DNA of 64,000 nucleotides from JAEUJZ01 sp964460115 (GCA_964460115.1 CAYWPR010000016.1:1-64000), one strand, 5' to 3'; counted from the first letter of the stretch, positions 36,556-46,298 are shown. Numbers and translations: made by a program. Notes: generated by a model not told the origin, from the sequence alone.

Positions 36556-37839
36556 TCAATCGTGGCGATTGCTGCGGACGTGTGGGTATTGCGCCGGATT
36601 TTTGGAAAACTCGGTCCAGGGAAGCTGCTTCTCGGCGCCCCCATCGACGCGCTGCATGGTGATGCAGTCCGCCACCGGGCACACCAAGCTGCACAGATTG
36701 CAGCCGACGCACTTGTGTTCCAAAATCTCGACGGCGGTGCGACCTCGAGCGTCGGCGTGGGCAGCGATGGCTTGATGCGCCCCATCATTGCAAGCGGCAT
36801 AGCACAGGCCGCAGCCGATGCATTTTTGAAAATCGACCTGCGCAATGACGCGGTAGTTCAGATCGAGCTGCTCCCAGCGCTTCACGCGAGACAGGCTTTG
36901 GCCGCGCAGCGCCGCCACATTCGGCAGCCCATGCGTATCCAAATAGTTCGACAGGCCGTCGAGCAAGTCAGAAATGACGCGAAAGCCGCGATGCATAACC
37001 GCGGTGCAGACCTGAACGGTGGTGGCGCCTAGCAAAATAAACTCGGCGGCATCCTGCCAAGTGCTGATGCCGCCGATGCCGCTAACCGGCAGACCGGGAT
37101 CCTGACACACCGCCGCCACCATGTTTAAAGCGATGGGCTTGACGGCAGGGCCGCAATAGCCACCATGCGCCGAGGCGCCATGCACAGCGGGCCGCGGCGT
37201 CATCGTGTTCAAATCGATTCCGGTAATGGAATTGATCGTATTGATGAGCGACAGTGCATCAGCGCCGCCCCGAGCCGCAGCCCGCGCCGGATAGACCACG
37301 TCGGTGACGTTCGGAGTCAGCTTGACGATGACCGGCGTACGCGCCACTTCCTTGACCCATTCGACGATCTGGCAGGTGTAATCGGGAACCTGACCGACGG
37401 CCGAACCCATGCCGCGTTCGCTCATCCCGTGCGGACAGCCGAAATTTAGCTCGAGACCGTCGGCACCGGCATCTTCGGCGCGGCGAACCATTTGGTGCCA
37501 GATTTCGCGTTTGGACTCAACCATCAACGAAACGATGAGCGCATGGTTTGGAAAGCGCTTTTTGACTTCGGAGATCTCGCGAAAATTGGCATCGAGCGGC
37601 CGATCGGTAATTAGTTCGATATTGTTCAGCCCGAACATTCGCTGACCGCGAAAATCCACCGAGGAGTATCGCGACGAAACATTGACGATCGGCTCGCCGA
37701 GCGTTTTCCACACCGCGCCGCCCCAGCCGCAGTCAAAAGCGCGCATTACTTGATCGCCGGTGTTGGTGGGCGGCGCCGAAGCCAGCCAAAACGGATTGGG
37801 CGATTTTATGCCACAAAAATCGACGGACAGATCGGCCAT
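36556..37839 (-). CDS. preA: NAD-dependent dihydropyrimidine dehydrogenase, catalytic subunit PreA
   Basis: A 427-residue flavoprotein that reduces uracil or thymine to the dihydro form together with PreT. The FMN-binding TIM barrel (about 1-305) contains ELNFGCPHGMSERGMG near 128-143, where the catalytic Cys/Ser loop lies, and VIVKLTPN. The C-terminal ferredoxin domain carries two [4Fe-4S] motifs: CIGCGLC with a fourth Cys, and CVGCNLC with a CP. It follows preT by 21 bases on the same strand. Its presence supports pyrimidine catabolism or nitrogen salvage. Confidence 0.93.
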   Translation of the reverse strand: MADLSVDFCGIKSPNPFWLASAPPTNTGDQVMRAFDCGWGGAVWKTLGEPIVNVSSRYSSVDFRGQRMFGLNNIELITDRPLDANFREISEVKKRFPNHALIVSLMVESKREIWHQMVRRAEDAGADGLELNFGCPHGMSERGMGSAVGQVPDYTCQIVEWVKEVARTPVIVKLTPNVTDVVYPARAAARGGADALSLINTINSITGIDLNTMTPRPAVHGASAHGGYCGPAVKPIALNMVAAVCQDPGLPVSGIGGISTWQDAAEFILLGATTVQVCTAVMHRGFRVISDLLDGLSNYLDTHGLPNVAALRGQSLSRVKRWEQLDLNYRVIAQVDFQKCIGCGLCYAACNDGAHQAIAAHADARGRTAVEILEHKCVGCNLCSLVCPVADCITMQRVDGGAEKQLPWTEFSKNPAQYPHVRSNRHD

Positions 37840-37860
37840 CGCAAAGACTCCTTCTTGTCC

Positions 37861-39210
37861 TTATCCAGCCTGCCGCAGACCTTTTGGCTGCGTCAAAATG
37901 TCGCGAACGATGGCCTGCGCAGCGCGCTTGCCGGCCTCCACTGCATTGACCACTTCTTGCCCGCCGCTTGTACAGTCGCCGCCGGCATAAAAGCGCGCCT
38001 GCGAGGTTTTCCCCCATTCGTCCACCTGGACGACACCTTTGACGCTGTGCACCGGCAGCTCGGCAAGCAGCGCGGCGCCGCGCTGACCGGTGGCGCGCAC
38101 CACCAGGTTGGCGCGCAGCATCTTTGGCTTGGGCGCGGACGATGCAGCCTGCGAGTCGTCAGGGCTTAGATCTTGTAACTGCACCCCACAAACTTCGCCG
38201 TCGCCGCCTGTGACAATGCGCTCGGGAACCGCATGAAACAAAAGCTCTGTTCCGTGGGCCAGGGCCAGGTGCACTTCGTGCGCATAGGCCGGCATATGTT
38301 CCGGACCGCGCCGGTAAAGCAGCCAGACTTTGCGCGCGCCACATCGCACCGCTTGGGTAGCGACATCGATGGAGGTATTGCCCCCGCCAATCACCACCAC
38401 GTCGGAATTTGCCAGCTTGGCCGATAGCTCGACAGCGCCGCGCTTGAGGTGCGCAATAAAGTCGAGCGCGTCCCAGACGGAAGCGGCATCTTCGCCAGGC
38501 AGCCCAAGTGCCGGAATGGGCCCCATCCCAACCCCAATGAAGACAGCATCATGACGCTGCAAAAGTTCGCTGGGCGTCACATCGCCGTTTGTGCCGATGC
38601 GAACTCCGCACTGAATGTTCAGTCCGGCGCGCGCCAAAGCCTGTACCTCGGCCACCGAAGCCTGTGGGCTTAGCTTGTACTGGGCGACTCCGAAGGTGTT
38701 TAGCCCGCCCGGCTGCGCGGCCTGTTCATAAATCATGCTTTGATAGCCCAGGCGCAAAAGTTCAGCGGCGCACGCCAAACCGGCCGGCCCCGCCCCAATC
38801 ACCCCCACCGAGCCCGGCCGCGGCGCCCCGGCCACCACAATCGGCCGCTGCTGCGCAAGAGCATGATCGGTCGCAAAGCGCTGCAGCGGACCAATCGCAA
38901 TTGGCCGATGCGTATCATTTAGGACGCAAGCTCCCTCGCACAGAACTTCCGTCGGACAAACCCGCGCACAAGAGCTGCCGAGCACGTTGGCAGAAAAAAT
39001 CGTCCGGGCCGAGCCATTCGTGTTGCCCGTGGCTATCTGCGAAATAAACAGCGGCACATCGATGTGCGTCGGGCAAGCGCGCGTACAAGGCGCGTCGTAA
39101 CAGAAGAGGCAGCGGTTGGCCTCGGCCAGCGCTTCGTCGCGAGAAAGCGGCGGATGGATCTCCTGATCGAGCGGCGCAAGCCCGGCGTGGAGATGAAAAC
39201 TCTCGGCCAT
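37861..39210 (-). CDS. preT: NAD-dependent dihydropyrimidine dehydrogenase, NADH-binding subunit PreT
   Basis: A 449-residue partner of PreA that takes electrons from NADH. The N-terminal region has two cysteine clusters for [4Fe-4S] centres (CLFCYDAPCTRACP and CARVCPTEVLCEGAC). FAD binding uses GAGPAGLACA, and the NAD site is VIGGGNTSID. The gene is related to the glutamate synthase small-subunit family, but pairing with preA argues for the pyrimidine enzyme. The start at 39210 was selected because an earlier start would overlap the divergent kinase promoter; it leads into MAESFHLHAG. Confidence 0.9.
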   Translation of the reverse strand: MAESFHLHAGLAPLDQEIHPPLSRDEALAEANRCLFCYDAPCTRACPTHIDVPLFISQIATGNTNGSARTIFSANVLGSSCARVCPTEVLCEGACVLNDTHRPIAIGPLQRFATDHALAQQRPIVVAGAPRPGSVGVIGAGPAGLACAAELLRLGYQSMIYEQAAQPGGLNTFGVAQYKLSPQASVAEVQALARAGLNIQCGVRIGTNGDVTPSELLQRHDAVFIGVGMGPIPALGLPGEDAASVWDALDFIAHLKRGAVELSAKLANSDVVVIGGGNTSIDVATQAVRCGARKVWLLYRRGPEHMPAYAHEVHLALAHGTELLFHAVPERIVTGGDGEVCGVQLQDLSPDDSQAASSAPKPKMLRANLVVRATGQRGAALLAELPVHSVKGVVQVDEWGKTSQARFYAGGDCTSGGQEVVNAVEAGKRAAQAIVRDILTQPKGLRQAG

Positions 39211-39328
39211 AGTGGCGCGGAAATTACCACATCTACTTACCTGCAAAAGCAAAAACCGTCCCGTGCCGGCTTTGCAGCGCAAGTTCCCAAGTCAGCGCAA
39301 GCGTGTTACGTTTCCATGTGGAGAGGGA

Positions 39329-40405
39329 ATGGATTCGCCGCCGCGAGACGGAGAAGTAGTTGCGCTAGGCCGTTATCAATTGATACAGACGATCGGCCGC
39401 GGAACTTTTGGCGACGTTTATCTGGCCAGCAGCCAGGTCCCGTCGACCACGGGTGGGCACCAGCAGATCGTCATCAAGATCCTGCATGAAAAATGGGCCC
39501 AGGTGCCAGAGGTTGTAGAGCGTTTTCGTCGCGAATCCATGGTGACGCAGAAGATCGAACACCCGCACGTGGCGCATGTTTTTGAGCACAGCCAGCTTGA
39601 AGACGGCGCGCCATTTATCGCCATGGAGTATCTGCCGGGGCGTTCGCTGCGCGAGCGACTTGAAGAAGGATTTTTGGATCAGCGTCAGGCGCTGGAGATA
39701 CTAATTCCCATCTGTGAGGCGCTGGCGGCGGCGCACAAAGCCGGCGTCGTACATCGCGATCTGAAGCCCGAAAACATCCAGATCATCGAGCGCAACGGCA
39801 ACTCTTTTTATCCCGTCGTCTTGGATTTTGGCGTCGCCAAACTGCTAGATGCAGCGGAAAAACTGACCATGACCGGGGCACTTTTGGGCACGCCGGTCTA
39901 CATGTCACCCGAGCAGTTTCGCGGCGAAAGCAATCTAGGTCCGCCGGCGGACGTCTATGCATTTGGAGTGCTGGCCTATGAAGTTCTGGCGGGCCGACCG
40001 CCGTTTATGGGCCGCAGCTTCGCCGATTTGGCCATCGCGCACACAAGCGCTGCGCCAGCGCCGATTGAAAACAACGGGACGCCAAAGGCGCTAAGTGACT
40101 TGATTCTGCGCTGTCTTGATAAAACGCCGGAAAAGCGGCCGCGGGCGGAATCCGTTGCGCAAAGCCTGCGCACCTTGGCCGCTAGCGAGGTTGCACCGCA
40201 GGCTGCGGCGTCGTCGTCGGACATCGATCCCTACGCAACCACCGGCGCGGTTCCCATCGTTCAGGCCAATACGATTCTTTCGACGCCCCGCCCTGCTCCA
40301 CCGGCCAAAACTCGCAATGAACAGAAAATGACGCTGCTTTTGGCGCTGGCCGTCTTCATTCTGACCAGCGCCGCTGGGCTGGCTGTCTACTTTTTGCTGC
40401 TGTAG
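39329..40405 (+). CDS. Eukaryotic-type Ser/Thr protein kinase with C-terminal membrane anchor
   Basis: A 358-residue protein kinase. The Gly-rich loop is IGRGTFGDVY (22-31) and the catalytic Lys is Lys50. The catalytic loop HRDLKPEN has Asp144, and DFG has Asp167. GTPVYMSPE takes the place of the APE motif. A Pro/Ser linker (about 285-325) leads to a single membrane helix at the C-terminus (about 332-356), so the kinase faces the cytoplasm. The start at 39329 has GGAG about 5 bases before it. It diverges from preT. A PP2C phosphatase at 46384 could be its antagonist, but they are 6 kb apart. Confidence 0.93.
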   Translation: MDSPPRDGEVVALGRYQLIQTIGRGTFGDVYLASSQVPSTTGGHQQIVIKILHEKWAQVPEVVERFRRESMVTQKIEHPHVAHVFEHSQLEDGAPFIAMEYLPGRSLRERLEEGFLDQRQALEILIPICEALAAAHKAGVVHRDLKPENIQIIERNGNSFYPVVLDFGVAKLLDAAEKLTMTGALLGTPVYMSPEQFRGESNLGPPADVYAFGVLAYEVLAGRPPFMGRSFADLAIAHTSAAPAPIENNGTPKALSDLILRCLDKTPEKRPRAESVAQSLRTLAASEVAPQAAASSSDIDPYATTGAVPIVQANTILSTPRPAPPAKTRNEQKMTLLLALAVFILTSAAGLAVYFLLL

Positions 40406-40461
40406 CCGCCGGCGCTTGCCGGACCAAACGACAAATTCGGCGAATCCGCTAAAGTGTCTTC

Positions 40462-41838
40462 ATGCAATCTGCCATCGTGGATTCGAGTCTGCCTTCGTCA
40501 TTGGCCCGCTGGACGCTGTGGTTGCGCTCGCGCCGCGATCGCTTGAAGTTTCTGGAAGACATGGCCAGCCGCGGCGATGTCGTGCGGGCCACCATCGGTC
40601 CGTGGACCGTCCACTTTGTTACGCACCCCGACTTGATTAAAGAACTGCTCGTCAATCAAGCGCGCAAAGTGGTCAAAGGACTGGGTTTGCAGCGGGCGCG
40701 CCGTGTGCTGGGCAATGGCCTTGTGACCAGTGAAGGGGAAGTGCATCATCGCCAACGCCGGCTGAGCCAACCGGCGTTTCACCGTCAGCGGCTGCTTGGT
40801 TATGGCGCATCGATGGTCGAACTCAGCGCGCGCTATCGAGACAGCTTGCGCGACGGGGAAGAGCGCGACATGCATGTCGAAATGATGCGCCTGACCCTAG
40901 CGGTCGTCGGCAAGACCTTATTTGGGGCCGATATCGAAGGCGACGCTTTCGAAATTGGCGAGGCGCTTGGCGATTTTATTCGTTCCTTCAATTTCATGCT
41001 GCTGCCGTTTTATGAATATTTCGAAAAGCTGCCCCTCGGGCCAATTCGCCGAGTTACAAATGCGCGCAATCGGCTGGACCGCATTATCTATCGCCTGGTC
41101 AGCCAGCGCCGGCAAAGCGGCCGCGACCACGGCGACCTTTTATCGATGCTGATGGCCGCCACCGATTCCGAATCGGACGGCAGCGGGATGAGCGATGAGC
41201 AGTTGCGCGATGAATGCGTCACGCTGCTTTTGGCCGGACATGAAACCACCGCCAACGCCTTGACCTGGGCCTTGTATCTGCTGTCTCAAAACCCCGCGGT
41301 TGAAACTCGGCTGCTTGCGGAAATCGACCGAGTGCTGGGCGATCGCTTGCCAACCGTAGCCGATCTGCCCGAGCTTGCTTATGTCGAGCAAGTGGTGGCC
41401 GAATCGCTGCGGCTTTATCCGCCGGTATTTAGCATTGCGCGGCTCATCGTCGAGCCGGTTTCATTCGAAGGCTACACACTTCCCGCGGGGACGCTGGCGC
41501 TCATTCCGATTTGGGCCATTCACCGGCTGCCGCGCTATTATGCAGATCCTTCGCGTTTTGATCCCGATCGCTTCACGCCCGAAGCCCGCGCCGCGCGGCC
41601 ACGCTACAGCTACATGCCCTTCTCGCACGGCCCGCGCAACTGCATCGGCGAGCACTTCGCCTGGATGGAAGCCGTGCTCATGCTTTCCACGCTGCTGCAG
41701 CGGTTTCAGTTTCGGCTGGTGCCTGGGCAGTCCGTAGAACTTAGTCCAATGCTCACTTTGCGTAGCAAGCACGGCATGCGGCTGCGAGTCTGCGCGCGCG
41801 CGCCAAAGAAGGCGGCGAATCCGCCACTTCCTTGCTAA
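40462..41838 (+). CDS. Cytochrome P450
   Basis: A 458-residue soluble heme monooxygenase. The oxygen-binding helix has AGHETT (258-263), the ExxR pair is Glu314 and Arg317, and the heme loop FSHGPRNCIG has the axial Cys394. The sequence resembles the fatty-acid/terpenoid-hydroxylating bacterial P450s that look like CYP102 or CYP110, but the substrate cannot be inferred. No ferredoxin or reductase gene is near, so electrons must come from elsewhere. It is followed 9 bases later by the CHAD gene, making a likely operon. Confidence 0.95.
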   Translation: MQSAIVDSSLPSSLARWTLWLRSRRDRLKFLEDMASRGDVVRATIGPWTVHFVTHPDLIKELLVNQARKVVKGLGLQRARRVLGNGLVTSEGEVHHRQRRLSQPAFHRQRLLGYGASMVELSARYRDSLRDGEERDMHVEMMRLTLAVVGKTLFGADIEGDAFEIGEALGDFIRSFNFMLLPFYEYFEKLPLGPIRRVTNARNRLDRIIYRLVSQRRQSGRDHGDLLSMLMAATDSESDGSGMSDEQLRDECVTLLLAGHETTANALTWALYLLSQNPAVETRLLAEIDRVLGDRLPTVADLPELAYVEQVVAESLRLYPPVFSIARLIVEPVSFEGYTLPAGTLALIPIWAIHRLPRYYADPSRFDPDRFTPEARAARPRYSYMPFSHGPRNCIGEHFAWMEAVLMLSTLLQRFQFRLVPGQSVELSPMLTLRSKHGMRLRVCARAPKKAANPPLPC

Positions 41839-41847
41839 GGTATTCTC

Positions 41848-42741
41848 GTGGTCTTCGCATTGCAGCCAGAAGAGCCGGTCGCGCAGGGTATTTTGCGCGT
41901 ACTGCTCGAGCAAATCGACAGCGCCGCTGGCTACCTGAGCACGCAGGAACATGATGCGGTAGAGGCGGTACACCAAACTCGCAAGTCGCTTAAGCGCGTG
42001 CGCACGATGCTGCGCTTGCTGCGGCAGGCTCTTGGCAAATCTACCTATGCCAAAGAAAATGCCTGCTTTTCGGCGCTGGGAAAAAAATTGTCGCCGCTGC
42101 GTGACACGCACATGCATTGCGAGGTCGTCGCACGCCTCGGTCAACACACCGCCGATAGCCCTTATCACGAAGCCATTGCGCCCGTCGAACAAGCGCTGAA
42201 GGCGCGACGTCTAGAGCAGTCGCTTTCGGAAACGCTGCTTTACGAAATGCTTGGCGAGCTGGAACGCGCCCGCGCCCGCATAAAAGCCTGGGACTTGAAT
42301 CATTTGCAGTCTGATTTGCGTGCTTCCCTGGCGCGTGGGACGCGGCGCATGGCCAAGCGCGCGCGTCGAGCCTATGCGCTGGCCTACAAAGAACCGACCG
42401 ACCCGCATTTTCACAACTGGCGCAAGCGCATCAAAGATTTGTACTACGCCGCTCGCTTATTTTATATGACCCGGCCCGGCAAGCTGGCCCCCATCGTCGA
42501 TATGCTGGATCGCTTGGACGAGGATTTGGGCGATGAGCACGACTTGGGGCTTTTGGCGCAGGTTCTGCACAACGACCCTCAGGCGATGGGGGGGGCGGTG
42601 CCGGTGGCGTTGCTTCTACAATTGGCGGCACGACGCCGCGCTGAGCTGCGCACGACGCTGCGTCCCATCGGGGCGGCGCTGCACAAAAAACGGCCCAAAC
42701 AAATAGCACGTCTTTTGACGAGCGGCATGAAGAGTTCCTAA
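41848..42741 (+). CDS. CHAD domain protein
   Basis: A 297-residue protein consisting almost entirely of a CHAD domain, a helical histidine-rich fold that binds polyphosphate. Characteristic basic helices are visible: VHQTRKSLKRVRTMLRLLRQ near 35-54 and FHNWRKRIKDLYY near 189-201. Basic residues are concentrated where phosphates would bind. The start is a GTG, with no better alternative in frame. CHAD proteins often occur with polyphosphate kinases or CYTH triphosphatases; neither is nearby. Pairing with a P450 is unexplained. Confidence 0.88.
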   Translation: MVFALQPEEPVAQGILRVLLEQIDSAAGYLSTQEHDAVEAVHQTRKSLKRVRTMLRLLRQALGKSTYAKENACFSALGKKLSPLRDTHMHCEVVARLGQHTADSPYHEAIAPVEQALKARRLEQSLSETLLYEMLGELERARARIKAWDLNHLQSDLRASLARGTRRMAKRARRAYALAYKEPTDPHFHNWRKRIKDLYYAARLFYMTRPGKLAPIVDMLDRLDEDLGDEHDLGLLAQVLHNDPQAMGGAVPVALLLQLAARRRAELRTTLRPIGAALHKKRPKQIARLLTSGMKSS

Positions 42742-42795
42742 GCACTTCGGAGATTCCTCCGGGAAATTTGACCAGCGACGGACGATGGTCAAGAC

Positions 42796-43989
42796 TTGGT
42801 CATCTACCCCGTCTACGACATTCGCACAGATATACGGCCGACCATCGCTGAAATTGATCTGGGAGCGCTACGCCGCAACGCCGACGTACTGCGCGCCCGG
42901 CTGGAGGAATTCGGCCCCGGAGTCGGCATCATGGCGGTGCTGAAGGCCGACGCCTATGGGCATGGCGCGGTGATGTGCGCCCAAGCGCTGGCGCGCAAAG
43001 TTTGGGGCTTTGCCGTTTCTTTGGTCGAAGAAGGCGTCGAGCTGCGGCGCGCCGGTGTGGACCTGCCCATCGTCGTGCTCGGCTGTTATTATGGCCTGTC
43101 GCACCGCGACGTCGTGGCGTACAGGCTGACGCCGGTAGTCGCCGAAGCCAGCGATTTGTCCCGTTTTGCACGCGTGGCCGAAGATCTAGAAGTGCCGCGC
43201 GTCGACATTCACGTAAAGATCGACAGCGGCATGTCGAGGCTGGGGGTTCGGCCCGAGAAGCTCGACGATTTCATTGCCGCCTTGAAAAACACTCCGAGCA
43301 TCACATTAAGCGGACTTTGTACCCATCTGGCAGAAGCCGATGGGCCGCGCCTAGAGCCGACCGCGGAACAGCTTCGTATTTTTGCCGCCTGCAGAGCCCA
43401 ATTGGCGGCAAATGGTTTGGTTCCGCAGGTGGTTCACTTGGCCAATACCGCCGGGGCTGTGCGTTTTGCGCAAGCTCGTTTGGATTTGGTACGGCCCGGA
43501 ATCGGTCTATTCGGCGTTGCACCGCCAAATACGCCGCTTTGGGGATTGTGGCCGGTGCTGTCTTTGAAAACTCGAATTGTGGCGTTACGCGAGGTTCCGG
43601 CTGGCACCGGCGTCAGCTATGGTGGCGCCACGCGCACGTACACGCGACAGCCAACGCGTATCGCCACCCTGCCGGTCGGTTACGCCGACGGCTACACGCG
43701 ACGTATGTCGGAAAAGGCGCAGGTGCTATGCGCAGGACGGCGCTGCCCGGTGCTTGGTCCCATCACGATGGACATGACGATGGTGGATCTGACCGAAGTT
43801 CCGCCAGAACTTGCAAAGATCGGCGACGAGGTGGTCTTGATTGGCCGGCAAACCGGCGCCGATGGGGTGGCGCATCCGGCGATTTCACTGCAGGAAATGG
43901 CGGACTGGGCGGCAACCATTCCCTGGGAAATCTGCTGCGCCATTTCCAAACGAGTGCCGCGCATTTACACGGGAGAGCCGAGTCGCTAA
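42796..43989 (+). CDS. alr: Alanine racemase
   Basis: A 397-residue PLP enzyme that interconverts L- and D-alanine for peptidoglycan. The PLP Lys is Lys50 in VLKADAYGHG, and a later GVSYGGATRTY segment holds the second catalytic Tyr from the partner subunit. Both barrel and C-terminal beta domains are full-length. The only in-frame start before the conserved N-terminus is a TTG at 42796, without a clear ribosome binding site. Its stop lies 95 bases before that of the convergent TPR gene. Confidence 0.95.
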   Translation: MVIYPVYDIRTDIRPTIAEIDLGALRRNADVLRARLEEFGPGVGIMAVLKADAYGHGAVMCAQALARKVWGFAVSLVEEGVELRRAGVDLPIVVLGCYYGLSHRDVVAYRLTPVVAEASDLSRFARVAEDLEVPRVDIHVKIDSGMSRLGVRPEKLDDFIAALKNTPSITLSGLCTHLAEADGPRLEPTAEQLRIFAACRAQLAANGLVPQVVHLANTAGAVRFAQARLDLVRPGIGLFGVAPPNTPLWGLWPVLSLKTRIVALREVPAGTGVSYGGATRTYTRQPTRIATLPVGYADGYTRRMSEKAQVLCAGRRCPVLGPITMDMTMVDLTEVPPELAKIGDEVVLIGRQTGADGVAHPAISLQEMADWAATIPWEICCAISKRVPRIYTGEPSR

Positions 43990-44084
43990 AGCCGGCTCGC
44001 ACGCAGGGGCTTCCAAGTTTCGTGGCAAGAAGAGAGAGCGCGCGCCGTCAAACGAACAACTGTGCGGCGTGAAGTGCGGAAGGA

Positions 44085-44936
44085 CTAGTGAGCAGTGCCG
44101 CCAAGGGCTTTGATCTGCTCGCGAACGCCTTGAACCTGCGTCGGACGTTTGTCGCCAACAAGCTCGATATATTTGTTAAATGCGGCAACAGCTTCTTGGC
44201 GCTGCCGGTCCTGCGCCAAAAGCACGCCGAGGTCATACCAGGCATCGGCGTTTTTATCGTTAAGGCGTACGGACTCGCGATAAGCGGCAATGGCTTCGGC
44301 CGTCTTTTGCTGCACGCGATAGATGACCCCGAGGTCAAAGTGCAAATCGCTGTCATTTGGCTGAAGCTTGATGGCTTGCTTTGTGACCTCAGCAGCGCGA
44401 TCGAGCTGCTTCAGGTGGCGTAGCGTCACCGCCAGATTGCGCAACACGTCGGGGTTATTTGGATCAAGCTGGGCCGCTTTTTCATGATGCGGCAGTGCTT
44501 TGTCAAACTGCTTGGCTTGCCGATACAGCGCGCCCAAAGAGGATCTCCATTGCACTTCGTTTGGACTAAGCTGCGTCGCTCGATCTAGCTGCGTGATGGC
44601 TTCGGTGGCCCGCCCGACCATGGAGTAGCAATAGCCAAGGTTTCCGTGCGCGAACGGGTCGTCGGGCTGAAGCTTAATGACCGACTCATAGTGCGGGATG
44701 GCTTTGTCACACTTTTTCTGCTTGCGCAGCGTGTTGCCCAAGGTCAGCTCAGCGGCGGCATAACCTGGTCGCAGGCGTATCGCTTCCTCTAAAGCGGCTT
44801 GCGCTTCCTCCAGACGACCAGCCTGCATAAACGCCAGTCCCTTACGGTATTGGGCGTCCGCCTCGTCGGCATGGGCCGACAGGGAACCTAACAAGGAAGC
44901 CGATAACAGTGCGGAACAAAGGTACTTACGAAGCAT
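44085..44936 (-). CDS. Exported TPR-repeat protein
   Basis: A 283-residue protein. Residues 1-24 form a signal peptide ending SAHA. The rest is about seven tetratricopeptide repeats with the typical A..LG.....A...... rhythm (for example GNLGYCYSMVGRATEAI, NLAVTLRHLKQLDRA, DLGVIYRVQQKTAEA). These would form a protein-binding superhelix in the periplasm. The start at 44936 was chosen because it begins the signal peptide; an upstream start would add 31 residues with no export function. No catalytic domain is present. Confidence 0.8.
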   Translation of the reverse strand: MLRKYLCSALLSASLLGSLSAHADEADAQYRKGLAFMQAGRLEEAQAALEEAIRLRPGYAAAELTLGNTLRKQKKCDKAIPHYESVIKLQPDDPFAHGNLGYCYSMVGRATEAITQLDRATQLSPNEVQWRSSLGALYRQAKQFDKALPHHEKAAQLDPNNPDVLRNLAVTLRHLKQLDRAAEVTKQAIKLQPNDSDLHFDLGVIYRVQQKTAEAIAAYRESVRLNDKNADAWYDLGVLLAQDRQRQEAVAAFNKYIELVGDKRPTQVQGVREQIKALGGTAH

Positions 44937-45032
44937 GTTTCGAGGGTAACACGACTGCATGAGCCCTGCCTCACCAAATTGGGATGGATGTCGAGTTAGA
45001 CGGTTCTTCATAAGTTCTATTTGCCGCATTCT

Positions 45033-46298
45033 TTACGATCGTCGCGCAGCGCGTGGCGGCATGCCGGTTTCGGGAACTTCGCGGGTAAACCCCTGCCGCA
45101 GGACGCTGTGCCACATCGCCGGTCGATAGACGTCGCCGGCCAGAAGGCTGGTGATAACCGCACAAGTTGCGTCGTGGACTGCCGAATGCACAAGGAGCTT
45201 GCGCAAGCTTTCCCCATAGAACTCATGAACCAAGCGCTTAAACAGATCGGCACCGGTAAGCGCCTGCTGTTCATATTGGGCGAAGCGCTCTGCCGATAGA
45301 TCGCCCCTTTTTAGGGCCTCATGAATGGCCTGCGCCGCAAAGCGCCCGCCATACGCCGCCAGCAGCACGCCGGTTGAAAACAGCGGATCGATAAAGCCGC
45401 CCGCGTCTCCCACCAGCAAAAAACGGTCGCCATAAAGCTGCTTACAGCGATAGGACCAGTTGCCGGTGGTATTGACCGGAAGAATGCGATTGGCCCCATG
45501 CAAAAGCTTTTGCATGGCCGCGGTATGCGCCAGCGCCTCGGAAAACATTTGTTCGGCAGTTAAGCCACGGCGATCGCGGGTGAAGTCTTTTTGCAAAACG
45601 CAGCCGACCGAGGTGACTCGGCCCTTAAACGGAATAAACCACCACCAGCCGCCTTCAAAAAGCACGATGGTGATGTTTCCTTCATCGCTGCCAGTCTGAC
45701 GCTGACAGTTTTCAAAATGGGTAAAGCAGGCGACGTTGGTCGTTACAAGCTCGTCGGGAAGCTTGAGATTAAACCGCGTGCCAAGCAATGTATCGCGGCC
45801 GGTGGCATCGACGAAAACCTGCGCCCGGGCGCAATAATTTGAACCACTTTTGGGGCTGACCGCGACGCGTACTTCATTTTGAGCAAGCTCGACATCGCGC
45901 ACTTGATGCTCGTAGCGAACCACCGCGCCAAGCTCTTCCGAGCGCTGCAAAAGCAGCGCATCGAATTCGCTCCGCGGCACTTCGTAGGCATAGGGATGAT
46001 CGGGACGCAGCGCCCGCGCGAAATTGTAAGTAAACTCGGCCCCCGATTCGCTGTGAATGAAGCGGGCGGCTGGCTTGACGATAAAACGCTTGTGCATTTC
46101 GTCGCGCAGCCCCAATTCATCCCAGATTTCACCGGCGCAGGGCAAAAGCGATTCGCCAATGTGAAAGCGCGGAAATTGCTGCTTTTCCAGCACAAGCACG
46201 CTACGTCCGTGTTTGCGCAAGTAACTTGCCGTCGTCGATCCGGCCGGGCCGCCACCGGCGACGATAACATCGTACATGCCGCCATCGATGTGATCCAT
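45033..46298 (-). CDS. FAD-dependent monooxygenase / halogenase-like enzyme
   Basis: A 421-residue flavoprotein. The N-terminal FAD motif is GGGPAGS (15-21), followed by FPRFHIGESLLP (42-53), very close to the FPRYHxGES segment of flavin-dependent halogenases. The WxWxIP signature is present as WWWFIP (218-223), and Lys75 sits in a VKPAARF segment at roughly the place of the catalytic Lys of halogenases. The alternative reading is a geranylgeranyl reductase-like oxidoreductase. No NRPS, PKS or flavin reductase gene is nearby. The motif match is direct; chlorination activity is inference. Confidence 0.75.
   Translation of the reverse strand: MDHIDGGMYDVIVAGGGPAGSTTASYLRKHGRSVLVLEKQQFPRFHIGESLLPCAGEIWDELGLRDEMHKRFIVKPAARFIHSESGAEFTYNFARALRPDHPYAYEVPRSEFDALLLQRSEELGAVVRYEHQVRDVELAQNEVRVAVSPKSGSNYCARAQVFVDATGRDTLLGTRFNLKLPDELVTTNVACFTHFENCQRQTGSDEGNITIVLFEGGWWWFIPFKGRVTSVGCVLQKDFTRDRRGLTAEQMFSEALAHTAAMQKLLHGANRILPVNTTGNWSYRCKQLYGDRFLLVGDAGGFIDPLFSTGVLLAAYGGRFAAQAIHEALKRGDLSAERFAQYEQQALTGADLFKRLVHEFYGESLRKLLVHSAVHDATCAVITSLLAGDVYRPAMWHSVLRQGFTREVPETGMPPRAARRS

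Noticed and set aside
40406..40430. CCGGC-GCTT-GCCGG hairpin after the Ser/Thr kinase gene as a terminator
   Set aside because: The stem is only five pairs and there is no T-run after it.
42975..44072. A 365-codon frame overlapping alanine racemase in another phase
   Set aside because: It is an Arg-rich shadow frame over a complete, recognisable enzyme and runs past its end into non-coding sequence.
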